This document shows, piece after piece, positions 7,195 through 14,291 of a DNA stretch of 64,000 nucleotides. Position 1 is the first letter of the stretch. Every line of letters starts with the position of its first letter. Under the pieces are notes generated by a model that saw only the letters and a list, made by a program, of their open reading frames with translations, made no database searches and was not told the origin of the DNA. A program made the position numbers and the translations under genes. This DNA comes from a virus, in IMG/VR virus record IMGVR_UViG_3300009177_000031, positions 1 through 64,000 of that record; one strand, given 5' to 3'.

Positions 7195-7449
7195 ATGAAG
7201 CGTGCACGGAAGCCGAAGCGCGACTTTGAGATGGAGACGCTGAAAAAGCTCACCACAGTCTCAATGACGGATGACGAGTTTCGCGCGCGACTGCTAGCCG
7301 ACAAGGCTGCGCTTGAAGCGCGGTTGAAAGAGTTGTTCGCGTTCCGCCGCGCGATGAATTTCCCAAAAGGTGGCTTGGGCGAGCAAGAGTGCAACGAACT
7401 GATCCGTGGAATCTCGTCTGAGCTGCGGATGATCAAGGCGCAGCTATGA
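7195..7449 (+). CDS. Small basic/coiled-coil protein, 84 aa
   Basis: A basic start (MKRARKPKRDFEM) is followed by a helical, charged region (DDEFRARLLADKAALEARLKEL) predicting a coiled coil, then a Gly-containing turn and a final helix. First gene after the 322-nt gap. Its stop overlaps the next ATG as ATGA. Such short basic-helical proteins are often DNA- or protein-binding accessory factors. No family is recognised. Confidence 0.55.
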   Translation: MKRARKPKRDFEMETLKKLTTVSMTDDEFRARLLADKAALEARLKELFAFRRAMNFPKGGLGEQECNELIRGISSELRMIKAQL

Positions 7450-7637
7450 GTCCATACGATGAGGGTTGGTTGCTCGATTGCTTGGGCATCGAGATTCAGC
7501 TGAACGATCCGCGCACGCAAAGCGTGGCGAAGAAGGAGCAAGACGATGGCGACCGGTCCAACAGGAACGAAGCAGAAGACGTACTACGTTCGCGAGGACT
7601 TGGCCAAAGTCATAGCTCACATCGCAAGCCATCATGA
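7446..7637 (+). CDS. Small hypothetical protein overlapping the RHH gene
   Basis: 63 residues beginning MSPYDEGWLLDCLGI. The start couples to the preceding gene by ATGA. The first 35 residues look like ordinary coding sequence. The last 30 lie in a different frame on top of the ribbon-helix-helix gene (92-nt overlap) and are low in hydrophobic residues. Either a real overlapping gene or one whose C-terminal tail is tolerated read-through. Function unknown. Confidence 0.45.
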   Translation: MSPYDEGWLLDCLGIEIQLNDPRTQSVAKKEQDDGDRSNRNEAEDVLRSRGLGQSHSSHRKPS

Positions 7638-7893
7638 CAAGCGCGAGTCCGAGATCGTAAACGAAGCATTCGAGGTCTACATCAACCAGGTGTTGACCGA
7701 TGAGCAACGCCGAGTGTTCGGCTACAAGAAGGAGCAGAGTAATGGACACGCAAACGGAACCACAAACGGCGGATCAACTGGTGGCGCAGATCGAACAGGA
7801 AACGAAGACGGAAGCGGAACGACTGGCAGTCCACCAGGAACGAAGAAGCGAGATCGGTCGCAGGATGAAGCTCGACGTCGGCATCCCAGGTGA
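7546..7893 (+). CDS. Ribbon-helix-helix DNA-binding protein
   Basis: 115 residues. Residues about 10-50 fit the RHH (Arc/CopG) fold: a beta strand KTYYVRED, helix LAKVIAHIASHH, a KRESEI turn and helix VNEAFEVYINQVL. Such proteins dimerise and insert the beta strand in the major groove, commonly as repressors or antitoxin-like regulators. The C-terminal 50 residues are Gly/Asn/Thr-rich and then basic, and are co-encoded with the start of the next gene in another frame. A GAAGGAG site lies about 12 bases upstream. The target is unknown; the gap at 6873-7194 is a possible operator region. Confidence 0.65.
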   Translation: MATGPTGTKQKTYYVREDLAKVIAHIASHHDKRESEIVNEAFEVYINQVLTDEQRRVFGYKKEQSNGHANGTTNGGSTGGADRTGNEDGSGTTGSPPGTKKRDRSQDEARRRHPR

Positions 7894-8269
7894 GCGCGCG
7901 ATCCTGGCGAACGGTCAGGAGTCGGACGTGCGTGACTACATCGGCATGGCGCTCGATCCGTTGCTCTACGTGAACCGCAAGTGCAACAAGTGTCTCGCGC
8001 GTGGAACCGAGACGATCGTGAAGTACCTGACGCCTGCGCAGGCGAAGAAGGCTATCGCCGACGATCCGAAGAACGAGCTGTTCATCAGCGAACGTGAGCC
8101 AGGGAAGTTCGAGTACCGCGAGCTGCGTAGCTGCATTTGCTCGAAGCGCCGCTACAAGAAAGCGCACGCTCTGTTCGCCGATGCGCTCGTGAAGGCTGAG
8201 CTGGCGAAGTGGGCTGGCGTCATCATCGATGGCGATGGCGACCGCATGGATCGCGTGGAGTTGCTGTAA
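7742..8269 (+). CDS. Zinc-binding hypothetical protein
   Basis: 175 residues from ATG 7742 (GGAG upstream); an alternative ATG at 7865 would reduce the overlap with the RHH gene. The N-terminal 40 residues are acidic and helical. The core contains CNKCLARG (CxxC) and later SCICSKRR (CxC), together able to bind one zinc. YLTPAQAKKAI looks like a helical insert between the two halves. It ends in GDGDRMDRVELL. It resembles other small zinc proteins of this genome in style but not in sequence. Function unknown. Confidence 0.6.
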   Translation: MDTQTEPQTADQLVAQIEQETKTEAERLAVHQERRSEIGRRMKLDVGIPGERAILANGQESDVRDYIGMALDPLLYVNRKCNKCLARGTETIVKYLTPAQAKKAIADDPKNELFISEREPGKFEYRELRSCICSKRRYKKAHALFADALVKAELAKWAGVIIDGDGDRMDRVELL

Positions 8270-8332
8270 AGCGACGCTGCGTGCGATAAACTGCGGCCTG
8301 TACCGGGTCGATTGCAAACAAAGGAGACAGAC

Positions 8333-8569
8333 ATGGCGCTCTTGAAGAAACCAAAGCAGAAGCTCGTCAGCGTTGCCGGCGCGAGTGCGAAAGCACCGGC
8401 TGCGGCTTCTCGTGCGAAGGCGAAGAAGCCAGGCAAGAAAAAGAAGAAGGGCGGTGGAGGCGGCGGTGGTGGTGACGACGGTGGCGGTGGTGGAGGCGGT
8501 GGAGGCGGTGGAGGCGGTGGAGGTGGAGGCGGCGGTGGTGGTGGTCGCTCGCGTGGTCCGAAGGGCTAA
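8333..8569 (+). CDS. Basic protein with a long polyglycine tail
   Basis: 78 residues from ATG 8333 with AAGGAG nine bases upstream. The first 40 residues are Lys/Ala-rich and strongly basic (KAKKPGKKKKKGG). The rest is nearly pure glycine: a run of 8, two Asp, then a run of about 22, ending RSRGPKG. Codons are mixed GGC/GGT/GGA, so this is selected protein sequence, not a simple triplet expansion. It may be a flexible nucleic-acid-binding or condensing peptide. I know of no named family. Confidence 0.6.
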   Translation: MALLKKPKQKLVSVAGASAKAPAAASRAKAKKPGKKKKKGGGGGGGGDDGGGGGGGGGGGGGGGGGGGGGGRSRGPKG

Positions 8570-8572
8570 CGC

Positions 8573-9010
8573 GTGCAGCTTCATCATCTGAAGAAGCTCG
8601 CGCTTCGGCACATGCCGAAGGTCGCGCGCTTTCCGAAGAAGTGGTGGAGCATGCCGTTGTACGCGTGGGTGCCAGGTCACGAGCTGGCACACGCGCTTCT
8701 CGCGACGTCGGAACAACTGACGAAGCGACGTTTGGGTCTGCACAAACTCGCCACGTGCGCTTGTCGCAATCGCGTGTGTTGGGTGGTCGAAGCGGCTGCA
8801 ACGTACATCTCAACGACGTGGCACGCTGCAATCGGTCGTTTCGATCTGCGTGATGAAGAACTGAAGCCTGAAGTCACGCCGTACGTGAGTCAGCTGCGAA
8901 CGCGCAACATGCGCCGACGCGTGCTGAGGTTGCTGAAGCAGAAGAACCTTTGGCCGCTCCCAATGACGGTCGAAGAAGTAGAAGCCGCGTTTGCGGCGAA
9001 GAAGGAGTAG
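8573..9010 (+). CDS. HExxH-motif protein, possible metallopeptidase
   Basis: 145 residues starting with GTG 8573 three bases after the polyglycine gene. A basic, His-rich N-terminus precedes a hydrophobic stretch ending in PGHELAHALLA, with a perfect HExxH (His36, Glu37, His40). A cluster CACRNRVC follows at about 60-70, then an Ala/Thr-rich helix and a long basic C-terminal helix. The zinc third ligand is not obvious. Function may be a small zincin or merely a metal-binding structural protein. It overlaps nothing and precedes the Cys-rich gene by two bases. Confidence 0.5.
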   Translation: MQLHHLKKLALRHMPKVARFPKKWWSMPLYAWVPGHELAHALLATSEQLTKRRLGLHKLATCACRNRVCWVVEAAATYISTTWHAAIGRFDLRDEELKPEVTPYVSQLRTRNMRRRVLRLLKQKNLWPLPMTVEEVEAAFAAKKE

Positions 9011-9012
9011 CC

Positions 9013-10167
9013 GTGCGTCTTCCTCAGCTCAAAGTGATTCAGGACGAGGTACGCGAGCCGGTGCATTGCTCGCAGAACGACTACTGTTCGAGCTGTCGGC
9101 TCTACGAGAAGAACGGCGGTCGTTGCGAAGGTTGCACGAAGAAGCACCGTGCCGAGATGCGCCAGGAGTTCCAATGGTGCTACCAGGAGTGCCACACCTG
9201 CACCGGGTACAAAGCGACGGTGACAGCTGTTTGCTGTCGTTCACCGCTGAAGAACATGTACCTCGATGCGGTGACGCAGAACCCTGATAACTGGAACGAG
9301 CCGAAGTTTGAGATCACGGCGCGCGACCGGTTGGAGTTCAAACGCAAAGCGATTGCGCACCTCAGCCAGAAGTGCAACTTCACGGCGACGGTCGGCGATG
9401 CGTTTGCTGACCACGCTGTTGTCGCGACGAACATGAAGGTGGTCGTGAAGCCGAGCGGCAAAGGCTTCGTGAGCGACGATTTGCACGACTACCTCAGTCT
9501 CAGCAAGCGCACGAAGATCATCCTGACCACGATGGACATCGATGATCATTTGGAGAGCGCGTGGCGCGAGGAGTTCTACGCGGACCCTGCGCTATACGAG
9601 AAGGTCGGCATCTCGTACTGGATGCCGCTCGCGTTCTCGACGTTCAACGGCACCGATGCGAGGATGCACCACTACTACCAGTTCTGTCGCACGTACTACG
9701 CGATGGAGCGAAGCAAGGCGCACTTCGTGCCGGCGTACTACCGCGTGCCTGGCATCAGGCTCGACGACTTGATCATGCGCGCGCTGGAGAAGGTGCCGCA
9801 GATCATGTTCAACGCGCAGTTCCTCGGATCGAAGACGTCGGACAACCTCCGCGTGCAATTGGGTCACGTGCGATCGTGGCATCAGTTTGCGCCGGCAAAC
9901 GTCGCGTTCTGGTTCGTTGGTGCGAGCACGCCGACGTTCTTCCACAACGTGCGGAAGCTGATTGGCGAGCGCGATGCGTACTTCATCAGCGGCAAGCCGC
10001 TATACATGTCGCTGTGGGGACAGCGCATGAAGAAGGACGGCAACGAGCGCGACCTGACGCCTGACGATCATCCAGAGAAGCCGCAGCTCGTTGCGGACAA
10101 CTTCAAGACGTTCCGCAAGCTGGTCAAGAAGTGGAACAAACCGCAGAAGGAGGAAGCGACGACATGA
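9013..10167 (+). CDS. Cysteine-rich N-terminus plus possible TIM-barrel-like protein
   Basis: 384 residues from GTG 9013 (AAGGAG upstream, inside the previous gene's end). The first 75 residues hold about eleven cysteines, including YCSSCRLY, RCEGCTKK, CYQECHTCTGY and VCC, enough for two metal or Fe-S sites. The remainder alternates strand-like and helix-like segments (TKIILTTMDID, ISYWMPLAFST, AHFVPAYYRVPG, VAFWFVGAS), suggesting an alpha/beta barrel. No radical-SAM CxxxCxxC is seen. A nucleotide- or base-modifying enzyme is one possibility. It overlaps the following gene by ATGA. Confidence 0.55.
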   Translation: MRLPQLKVIQDEVREPVHCSQNDYCSSCRLYEKNGGRCEGCTKKHRAEMRQEFQWCYQECHTCTGYKATVTAVCCRSPLKNMYLDAVTQNPDNWNEPKFEITARDRLEFKRKAIAHLSQKCNFTATVGDAFADHAVVATNMKVVVKPSGKGFVSDDLHDYLSLSKRTKIILTTMDIDDHLESAWREEFYADPALYEKVGISYWMPLAFSTFNGTDARMHHYYQFCRTYYAMERSKAHFVPAYYRVPGIRLDDLIMRALEKVPQIMFNAQFLGSKTSDNLRVQLGHVRSWHQFAPANVAFWFVGASTPTFFHNVRKLIGERDAYFISGKPLYMSLWGQRMKKDGNERDLTPDDHPEKPQLVADNFKTFRKLVKKWNKPQKEEATT

Positions 10168-10652
10168 AGGAGTTCACGCAAACGGAGCTGTATCCGCGAG
10201 GCAATTGCTGGCAGACCGCAGTGGCGTGCGTGCTAGGCATCGAGCCGGATCAACTGCCATCGCAATTCGATTCGTACACGGAAGCCGAGCGCGAAGGCGT
10301 CAAGTATTGGGACCTGCACTACAACAATCCGCTTCAGGCGTACCTGCGGAAGCACCACGGTCTCGCGTACGTCGAGTTCCACCAGCCAGAGGAAGCGCTC
10401 TCGCAGCTGCGTATCGAGGGCTACCACCTCATCACTGGTGACACCGTTCGCACCGAGCAGTACGGCGGCATTCGCCACGTCGTGGTCGCGAAGGATGGGA
10501 AGGTCGTTTGGGACCCGCATCCAAGTCGTGCAGGGCTCATCGGCAACATCCGGTGGGCTGTGCTTTCGCCATGGCCGAAGCTGTGGCGCTGGGATGACAG
10601 CTCGCTCGTTTGCGTTTGTCCGGCGTGCAAGGAGTCGTCAAATGCAGGATGA
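10164..10652 (+). CDS. C39/papain-like cysteine peptidase-fold protein
   Basis: 162 residues. RGNCWQTAVACVLGI (Cys15 preceded by Asn14, Gln17 two on) is the nucleophile-helix start typical of C39-like proteins. HVVVAKDGKVVWDPHPS supplies His105 and Asp117 in the usual order, so a Cys-His-Asp triad is present. It ends with CVCPACKESS, a further CxC-x-x-C-like cluster. It could cleave a peptide or amide bond in the host or phage, or act as a structural inactive relative. Overlaps neighbours on both sides (4 and 11 nt). Confidence 0.55.
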   Translation: MKEFTQTELYPRGNCWQTAVACVLGIEPDQLPSQFDSYTEAEREGVKYWDLHYNNPLQAYLRKHHGLAYVEFHQPEEALSQLRIEGYHLITGDTVRTEQYGGIRHVVVAKDGKVVWDPHPSRAGLIGNIRWAVLSPWPKLWRWDDSSLVCVCPACKESSNAG

Positions 10653-10935
10653 GAAGAAGCCAGACTTGCACCATTCGCAAGGTGTGCAGGTTTCTGAAGT
10701 GTTGAGCGGCGTGGATGTGGACAAGGCTCGCAAGGAGGATGTGCTCACCCAAATCGCAAACAGCTTGGTGAGCGATTTGGTGAGCCGTCCTGAAGCGTTT
10801 GTCGCTCACCTGACGTCGCTGCTTATCAGCGGCAAGAAGCGCACGCGTACGATCGCGCAGCGAGGTAGCGACGGCAAGATGTACGAAGTTAGCGTGACGT
10901 TTGAAGTCAAAGAAGTCGATGAGGTGACACCGTGA
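10642..10935 (+). CDS. Hypothetical protein, 97 aa
   Basis: The ATG lies inside the end of the previous gene. It is helical for residues 15-70 (VSEVLSGVDVDKARKEDV, IANSLVSDLVSRPEAFV), then has a basic GKKRTRT turn and two strands (KMYEVSVTFEVKEV). It overlaps the ParB-like gene by four bases (GTGA). Translational coupling to that gene suggests a shared role. No family is recognised. Confidence 0.6.
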   Translation: MQDEKKPDLHHSQGVQVSEVLSGVDVDKARKEDVLTQIANSLVSDLVSRPEAFVAHLTSLLISGKKRTRTIAQRGSDGKMYEVSVTFEVKEVDEVTP

Positions 10936-11765
10936 CTAAGTTCTTCGTCGCTACGTGCGGCACCGAGAAGATCAAGACGTGTTGGAAAGCAGGCGAGCAC
11001 CGTGTCTCGCTCGAAACATGCCGGCCGAACGACTGGAACATGAACGAAGTCGCGCCGCAGATGTTCGAGAAGCTGAAGCTCGTCATCAAGGAGACGCATG
11101 ATCAGGCAGGGCGCATCCCTCCGATCGCGGTGCGTCCGCATCCGAAGAAGAAGCGGCTGCTTCAGATCATCGATGGTGAGCATCGCTGGAAGATTCTTCC
11201 GTTGCTCGGCATCACCGAGATCGACGTCGTGGTGCTCTACGTCGACACCGAGCGCGCGATGCTGATGACGGCCGAGCTGAACTACAACCGTGGCGAACCG
11301 AGCATGGAGAAGTACCCCACGTACCTCGCTCGCGTGATGAAGGAAGCGGACGTGGATGCGAAGTACCTCGCAGAGCGTTTGCCGGACAGCGAGGACGAAA
11401 TCCGCTCCTATTTGGAGGCGGCAGATCTGGATGTGGACGAAATCCACATCCCGGATGACGACGACGAAGATGACGAAAAGACGTCTGGAAAAGACGCTTC
11501 CGAGAGCGATGCGCTCGTCGAGATCAAGTTTGTGGTGAGACAAGGCGCGGCGGAAGTGATAGAACGTGAAGTGTCAAGGTTGAAGAAGCATCTCGGCGGT
11601 GGAAAGAACGAACGCGATCGTGCATTTGAAATGATGGCAGTGCTCTCATCTCAAACACCAGATGGGAGCATTGCTTCATCAATGGAAGAAGACGAAGACG
11701 AGATCGACGTTTCAGTCGACAAGCCTCGCAAGAAGAAAAAGAAGAAGCTCAAGAAGCCAGATTGA
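10932..11765 (+). CDS. ParB/Srx-fold nuclease-like protein
   Basis: 277 residues beginning at GTG 10932. Residues about 25-115 fit the ParB N-terminal domain: a strand with an RPNDWNMNE lead, IPPIAVRPH, then IIDGEHRWKIL (Gly82-Glu83-His84-Arg85), then GITEIDVVVL. In ParB relatives this region binds CTP or acts as a nuclease/NTPase. A very acidic hinge (about 175-195) leads to a second helical domain and a Lys-rich end. There is no helix-turn-helix after the core, so it is not a partition ParB in the strict sense. Regulatory or DNA-processing function is inferred. Confidence 0.7.
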   Translation: MTKFFVATCGTEKIKTCWKAGEHRVSLETCRPNDWNMNEVAPQMFEKLKLVIKETHDQAGRIPPIAVRPHPKKKRLLQIIDGEHRWKILPLLGITEIDVVVLYVDTERAMLMTAELNYNRGEPSMEKYPTYLARVMKEADVDAKYLAERLPDSEDEIRSYLEAADLDVDEIHIPDDDDEDDEKTSGKDASESDALVEIKFVVRQGAAEVIEREVSRLKKHLGGGKNERDRAFEMMAVLSSQTPDGSIASSMEEDEDEIDVSVDKPRKKKKKKLKKPD

Positions 11766-11768
11766 CCT

Positions 11769-12107
11769 ATGAGCGATTTGGAAGACGAAAGCTACATTGC
11801 AGGCGACTTCTATTCGCTCATTGGATCAGCACAGCTCAACGAGCTGAAGCAGGTGGAGCTAGCGTACGTAGCTGAGCGCGAAGAAGCGCAACAGCTCACG
11901 CAAGAGCAGAACCCTGGCGCGATGACACTGATGCAGATCGCAGATCTGCGCTCACAGAAAGAACTCGACGCGGTTGCTGAAGAGAAGAACGCAGTCGAAG
12001 ACAAGCGCCTCGCGGATGCTGAGGTGCAGCGCAAGGAGCAAGAGAATGCCCGACTCCAAAACAAGTTCCCACCGCCAGATCTCAAGCACGGGGGGTACGA
12101 TTCGTGA
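11769..12107 (+). CDS. Coiled-coil protein, 112 aa
   Basis: Acidic N-terminus, then nearly continuous Glu/Gln/Lys/Ala-rich helix (ELAYVAEREEAQQLTQEQN, NAVEDKRLADAEVQRKEQ), ending KHGGYDS. Probably a dimeric coiled coil. It overlaps the next gene by 62 nt in another frame. It lies upstream of the portal gene, where small terminase subunits or assembly chaperones can occur, but no helix-turn-helix supports that. Confidence 0.6.
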   Translation: MSDLEDESYIAGDFYSLIGSAQLNELKQVELAYVAEREEAQQLTQEQNPGAMTLMQIADLRSQKELDAVAEEKNAVEDKRLADAEVQRKEQENARLQNKFPPPDLKHGGYDS

Positions 12108-12267
12108 GTGCGCGTGCGGCAAATGCGGTGACTCGCGTTTGACAACGCCAGGCACGAAGTGCGAATGCGGTGGCGTCATGAAGGCGCAGGATCGCGGCGA
12201 AGGAGACATGATGCGCAAAGCGTTTGGTCTCGAAGACACTGACCTTCGCAAAGGCGGTCTGCGGTGA
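12046..12267 (+). CDS. Small zinc-ribbon protein, 73 aa
   Basis: ATG 12046 has AAGGAG eight bases upstream, although it lies inside the previous gene. Residues hold RECACGKCG and TKCECGGVM, a compact four-to-six-cysteine zinc ribbon in about 35 residues, then an acidic-basic tail. It ends with GTGA overlapping the next gene. Likely a nucleic-acid- or protein-binding zinc ribbon. No exact family recognised. Confidence 0.6.
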   Translation: MPDSKTSSHRQISSTGGTIRECACGKCGDSRLTTPGTKCECGGVMKAQDRGEGDMMRKAFGLEDTDLRKGGLR

Positions 12268-12698
12268 GGTTCCTCGTCAAGCTTCAGGCGATCCTGTCGG
12301 AAGACAACGATCAGCTGCAACGCTACCTGGACTTCAATCAGGTGGTTGATGACACGCTTCCGACGACGCAAGACGGTGGCGTGTTCACGCTCGCTGCGCT
12401 TGCGACGCAGCAAGTGCTGTTTCCAAAGGTGACGAACGGCAAGTACCTCGCCATCGTCGTTTGGAGTGGCGAAGCGCAGTACCGCGTGAACAACATCGGT
12501 TCGCAGCTGTTGGGCATCAAGCCGAATCCAGCGACGACGCCGGATCCAAACCTGCCCTATCAGAAGACGGCGCAACCAGGACTCGTCTTCTGCGGACCGA
12601 TCAGCGTTTCAGCGCCGCTCACCGCGCTGTGGCTCGTCAACCCCTCGTCGACGACTCCTGCGCGTGTGCAGGTCGCGATCGTCGGTGAAGCTGCATAA
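12264..12698 (+). CDS. Beta-rich hypothetical protein, 144 aa
   Basis: Starts at GTG 12264 overlapping the previous stop. After a helical start (FLVKLQAILSED), the sequence is strand-rich with many Thr, Val, Pro (YLAIVVWSGEAQYRVNN, VFCGPISVSAPLTALWLVNP), ending VQVAIVGEAA. The composition is like that of virion decoration or base proteins seen later in the genome. It marks the entry into the head module. Confidence 0.55.
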   Translation: MRFLVKLQAILSEDNDQLQRYLDFNQVVDDTLPTTQDGGVFTLAALATQQVLFPKVTNGKYLAIVVWSGEAQYRVNNIGSQLLGIKPNPATTPDPNLPYQKTAQPGLVFCGPISVSAPLTALWLVNPSSTTPARVQVAIVGEAA

Positions 12699-12711
12699 CA
12701 AGGAGTCGATC

Positions 12712-14280
12712 ATGACGATGGATTTGCAAACGCTCCGTATCAACCGCACGCCTGTCAGCGAGAACCGCAAGTGTGAAGGTTGCGTGCACTACGACGGCAA
12801 CGCCGCTGCAAAGGGTGGCGCGTGCGAGGTTGGTCAATCGCCAGCGCTGTGCGGCAACGGTGGAGAGCCGAAGTACGGCTACGCTGCGCTCGCCGATCTG
12901 TCGCCTGACGAAGTCGACGATCTTGCAACGCCGCTCATCAACGGTCCGCAAGGAACGATGAACGAGCACGGCGAGATCGAGAAGACGATCACGATGAAGC
13001 GCGTGTGCCTCGGTGACGAGGATCTGACGATCGCGCAGCGCATCCACGGCGAGCAATCGAAGTACACGAAGAAGTCGTGGGGCTACGCCGATGGTCAGGT
13101 GAACGCGTTTGCCGGTGCCGAGCTGGCGCACGAGCGCACGGTGAACCCGGAGCATCCGATGATCGACGTCGCGAAGTCGCTGCACGACATGTACATGTCG
13201 CCGCGCAAGCAGCACAAGTACGGCGTGACGGACGTGCTCGCGTTCCTCCAATCGCGCGGCATGCCGGTGACGGATGACGAGATGGAGGTTTGCAAATCGC
13301 GCTTCGGTGCGACTCGTCAGGTTCCTGTCGGTCACGCGGAGAATCCGACGTTGCCGCAAGCTGCGGCTGGATTGCGCGCACACAACACCGCGACGCGAGC
13401 GCCTGGCGGTATGGGCTCGCAAACGCCGTCTGCACCGGTTGCTGCGAAACCTCGTCGATCTGGTTCGGCGACGCAGCAAATGCCGATCGCGAAGTCGATG
13501 CCGAACGTTCGCAAGATCGGTGGCGACAGCGACCCTTTTGATCGCAGCCGTCTGTCGAAGTCGACAGGCGGCGAAGGGTCGCGTGGTGGCAAGGTCATCG
13601 GTCACACCAAGAGCGGCAAGCCGGTGTACGAAGGCGTCGAGCACAAGAACTGGAGCCAGCACAACGATCACTTCAGGACGCCGGAAAACGAGCGCAAAGC
13701 GTCGGCAGAAGACGCGATGCAGGCTTCGCAAAAGGCGTACAGCAAGGCGTACGCGGCGCACAAGATGTCATCGCGCAGTCACTCGAAGAAGCACAAACCA
13801 GAGACGTGGGATCCGGCCGAGCATCACGCTGCGGCTGAAGCCTACGAGGAAGCGGCTGTACATCACGAGCATGCTTCGCATCACGCGAACCCGTCGCGTC
13901 CAGACACCGAAGGGCTTCGTCGACCTGGTGAGCCTGAGTATCTCTCGAAGGAGTGGCATCAGCGCGAAGCAGAGCATCGCAACATTCGCGCAGAGCATCA
14001 CCGGCTGAAAGCGGACATCGCGCAGCACCTACGCGACAAGCAGTATGGTCTCGCGCACGACACAGCCAAACAGCTCGCCGAACACCCTCAAGCTGGTGCT
14101 CACGCACTCGACAAGCTCGATCACGAGAAGATCCTCGAACACGTTGCGAAGAAGACGTCGAAGGTTCCGCACAACGAGATGGTTGCACGCGATGCGGAAC
14201 AAGAGGGCAAGCATGATGTAGCTGCAAAGCTGCGTCGTTTGCGGAAGTCCGAGACGCCAAACGTTCGCCGCATCGGCTGA
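12712..14280 (+). CDS. Large Cys/His-rich head-module protein with GSRGGK/KSGKPVY module
   Basis: 522 residues from ATG 12712 with AAGGAG ahead. The N-terminus has a four-cysteine cluster (KCEGCVHYDG, then Cys in ACEVG and ALCGNG). The middle is helical (KSLHDMYMSPRKQHKYG). Residues 289-306 carry GSRGGK then HTKSGKPVY, a module found again in the mosaic protein at 20842. After it comes a His/Glu/Ala-rich helical domain (EHHAAAEAYEEAAVHHEHA) to the end. The gene lies directly before the portal, so it is probably a virion or assembly protein. Its His-rich second half resembles that of the 20842 protein. Confidence 0.65.
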   Translation: MTMDLQTLRINRTPVSENRKCEGCVHYDGNAAAKGGACEVGQSPALCGNGGEPKYGYAALADLSPDEVDDLATPLINGPQGTMNEHGEIEKTITMKRVCLGDEDLTIAQRIHGEQSKYTKKSWGYADGQVNAFAGAELAHERTVNPEHPMIDVAKSLHDMYMSPRKQHKYGVTDVLAFLQSRGMPVTDDEMEVCKSRFGATRQVPVGHAENPTLPQAAAGLRAHNTATRAPGGMGSQTPSAPVAAKPRRSGSATQQMPIAKSMPNVRKIGGDSDPFDRSRLSKSTGGEGSRGGKVIGHTKSGKPVYEGVEHKNWSQHNDHFRTPENERKASAEDAMQASQKAYSKAYAAHKMSSRSHSKKHKPETWDPAEHHAAAEAYEEAAVHHEHASHHANPSRPDTEGLRRPGEPEYLSKEWHQREAEHRNIRAEHHRLKADIAQHLRDKQYGLAHDTAKQLAEHPQAGAHALDKLDHEKILEHVAKKTSKVPHNEMVARDAEQEGKHDVAAKLRRLRKSETPNVRRIG

Positions 14281-14291
14281 AGGAGTAGTCA

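Noticed and set aside
6992-7198. Possible 68-aa gene in the 322-nt gap
   Set aside because: GTG start without a good ribosome binding site, Arg/Ser-rich composition unlike neighbours and no recognisable features.
8450-8560. Glycine tract as a CRISPR-like or simple nucleotide repeat
   Set aside because: Units are irregular GGN codons in frame with an upstream ribosome binding site; no repeat-spacer structure is present. No CRISPR array is seen anywhere in the window.
10932-11765. Plasmid-type ParB partition protein
   Set aside because: Only the N-terminal ParB-like core is present, with no helix-turn-helix region and no ParA gene nearby.
11769-12107. Small terminase subunit
   Set aside because: It is helical and lies upstream of the portal, but no helix-turn-helix is visible and no large terminase follows, so I left it unassigned.
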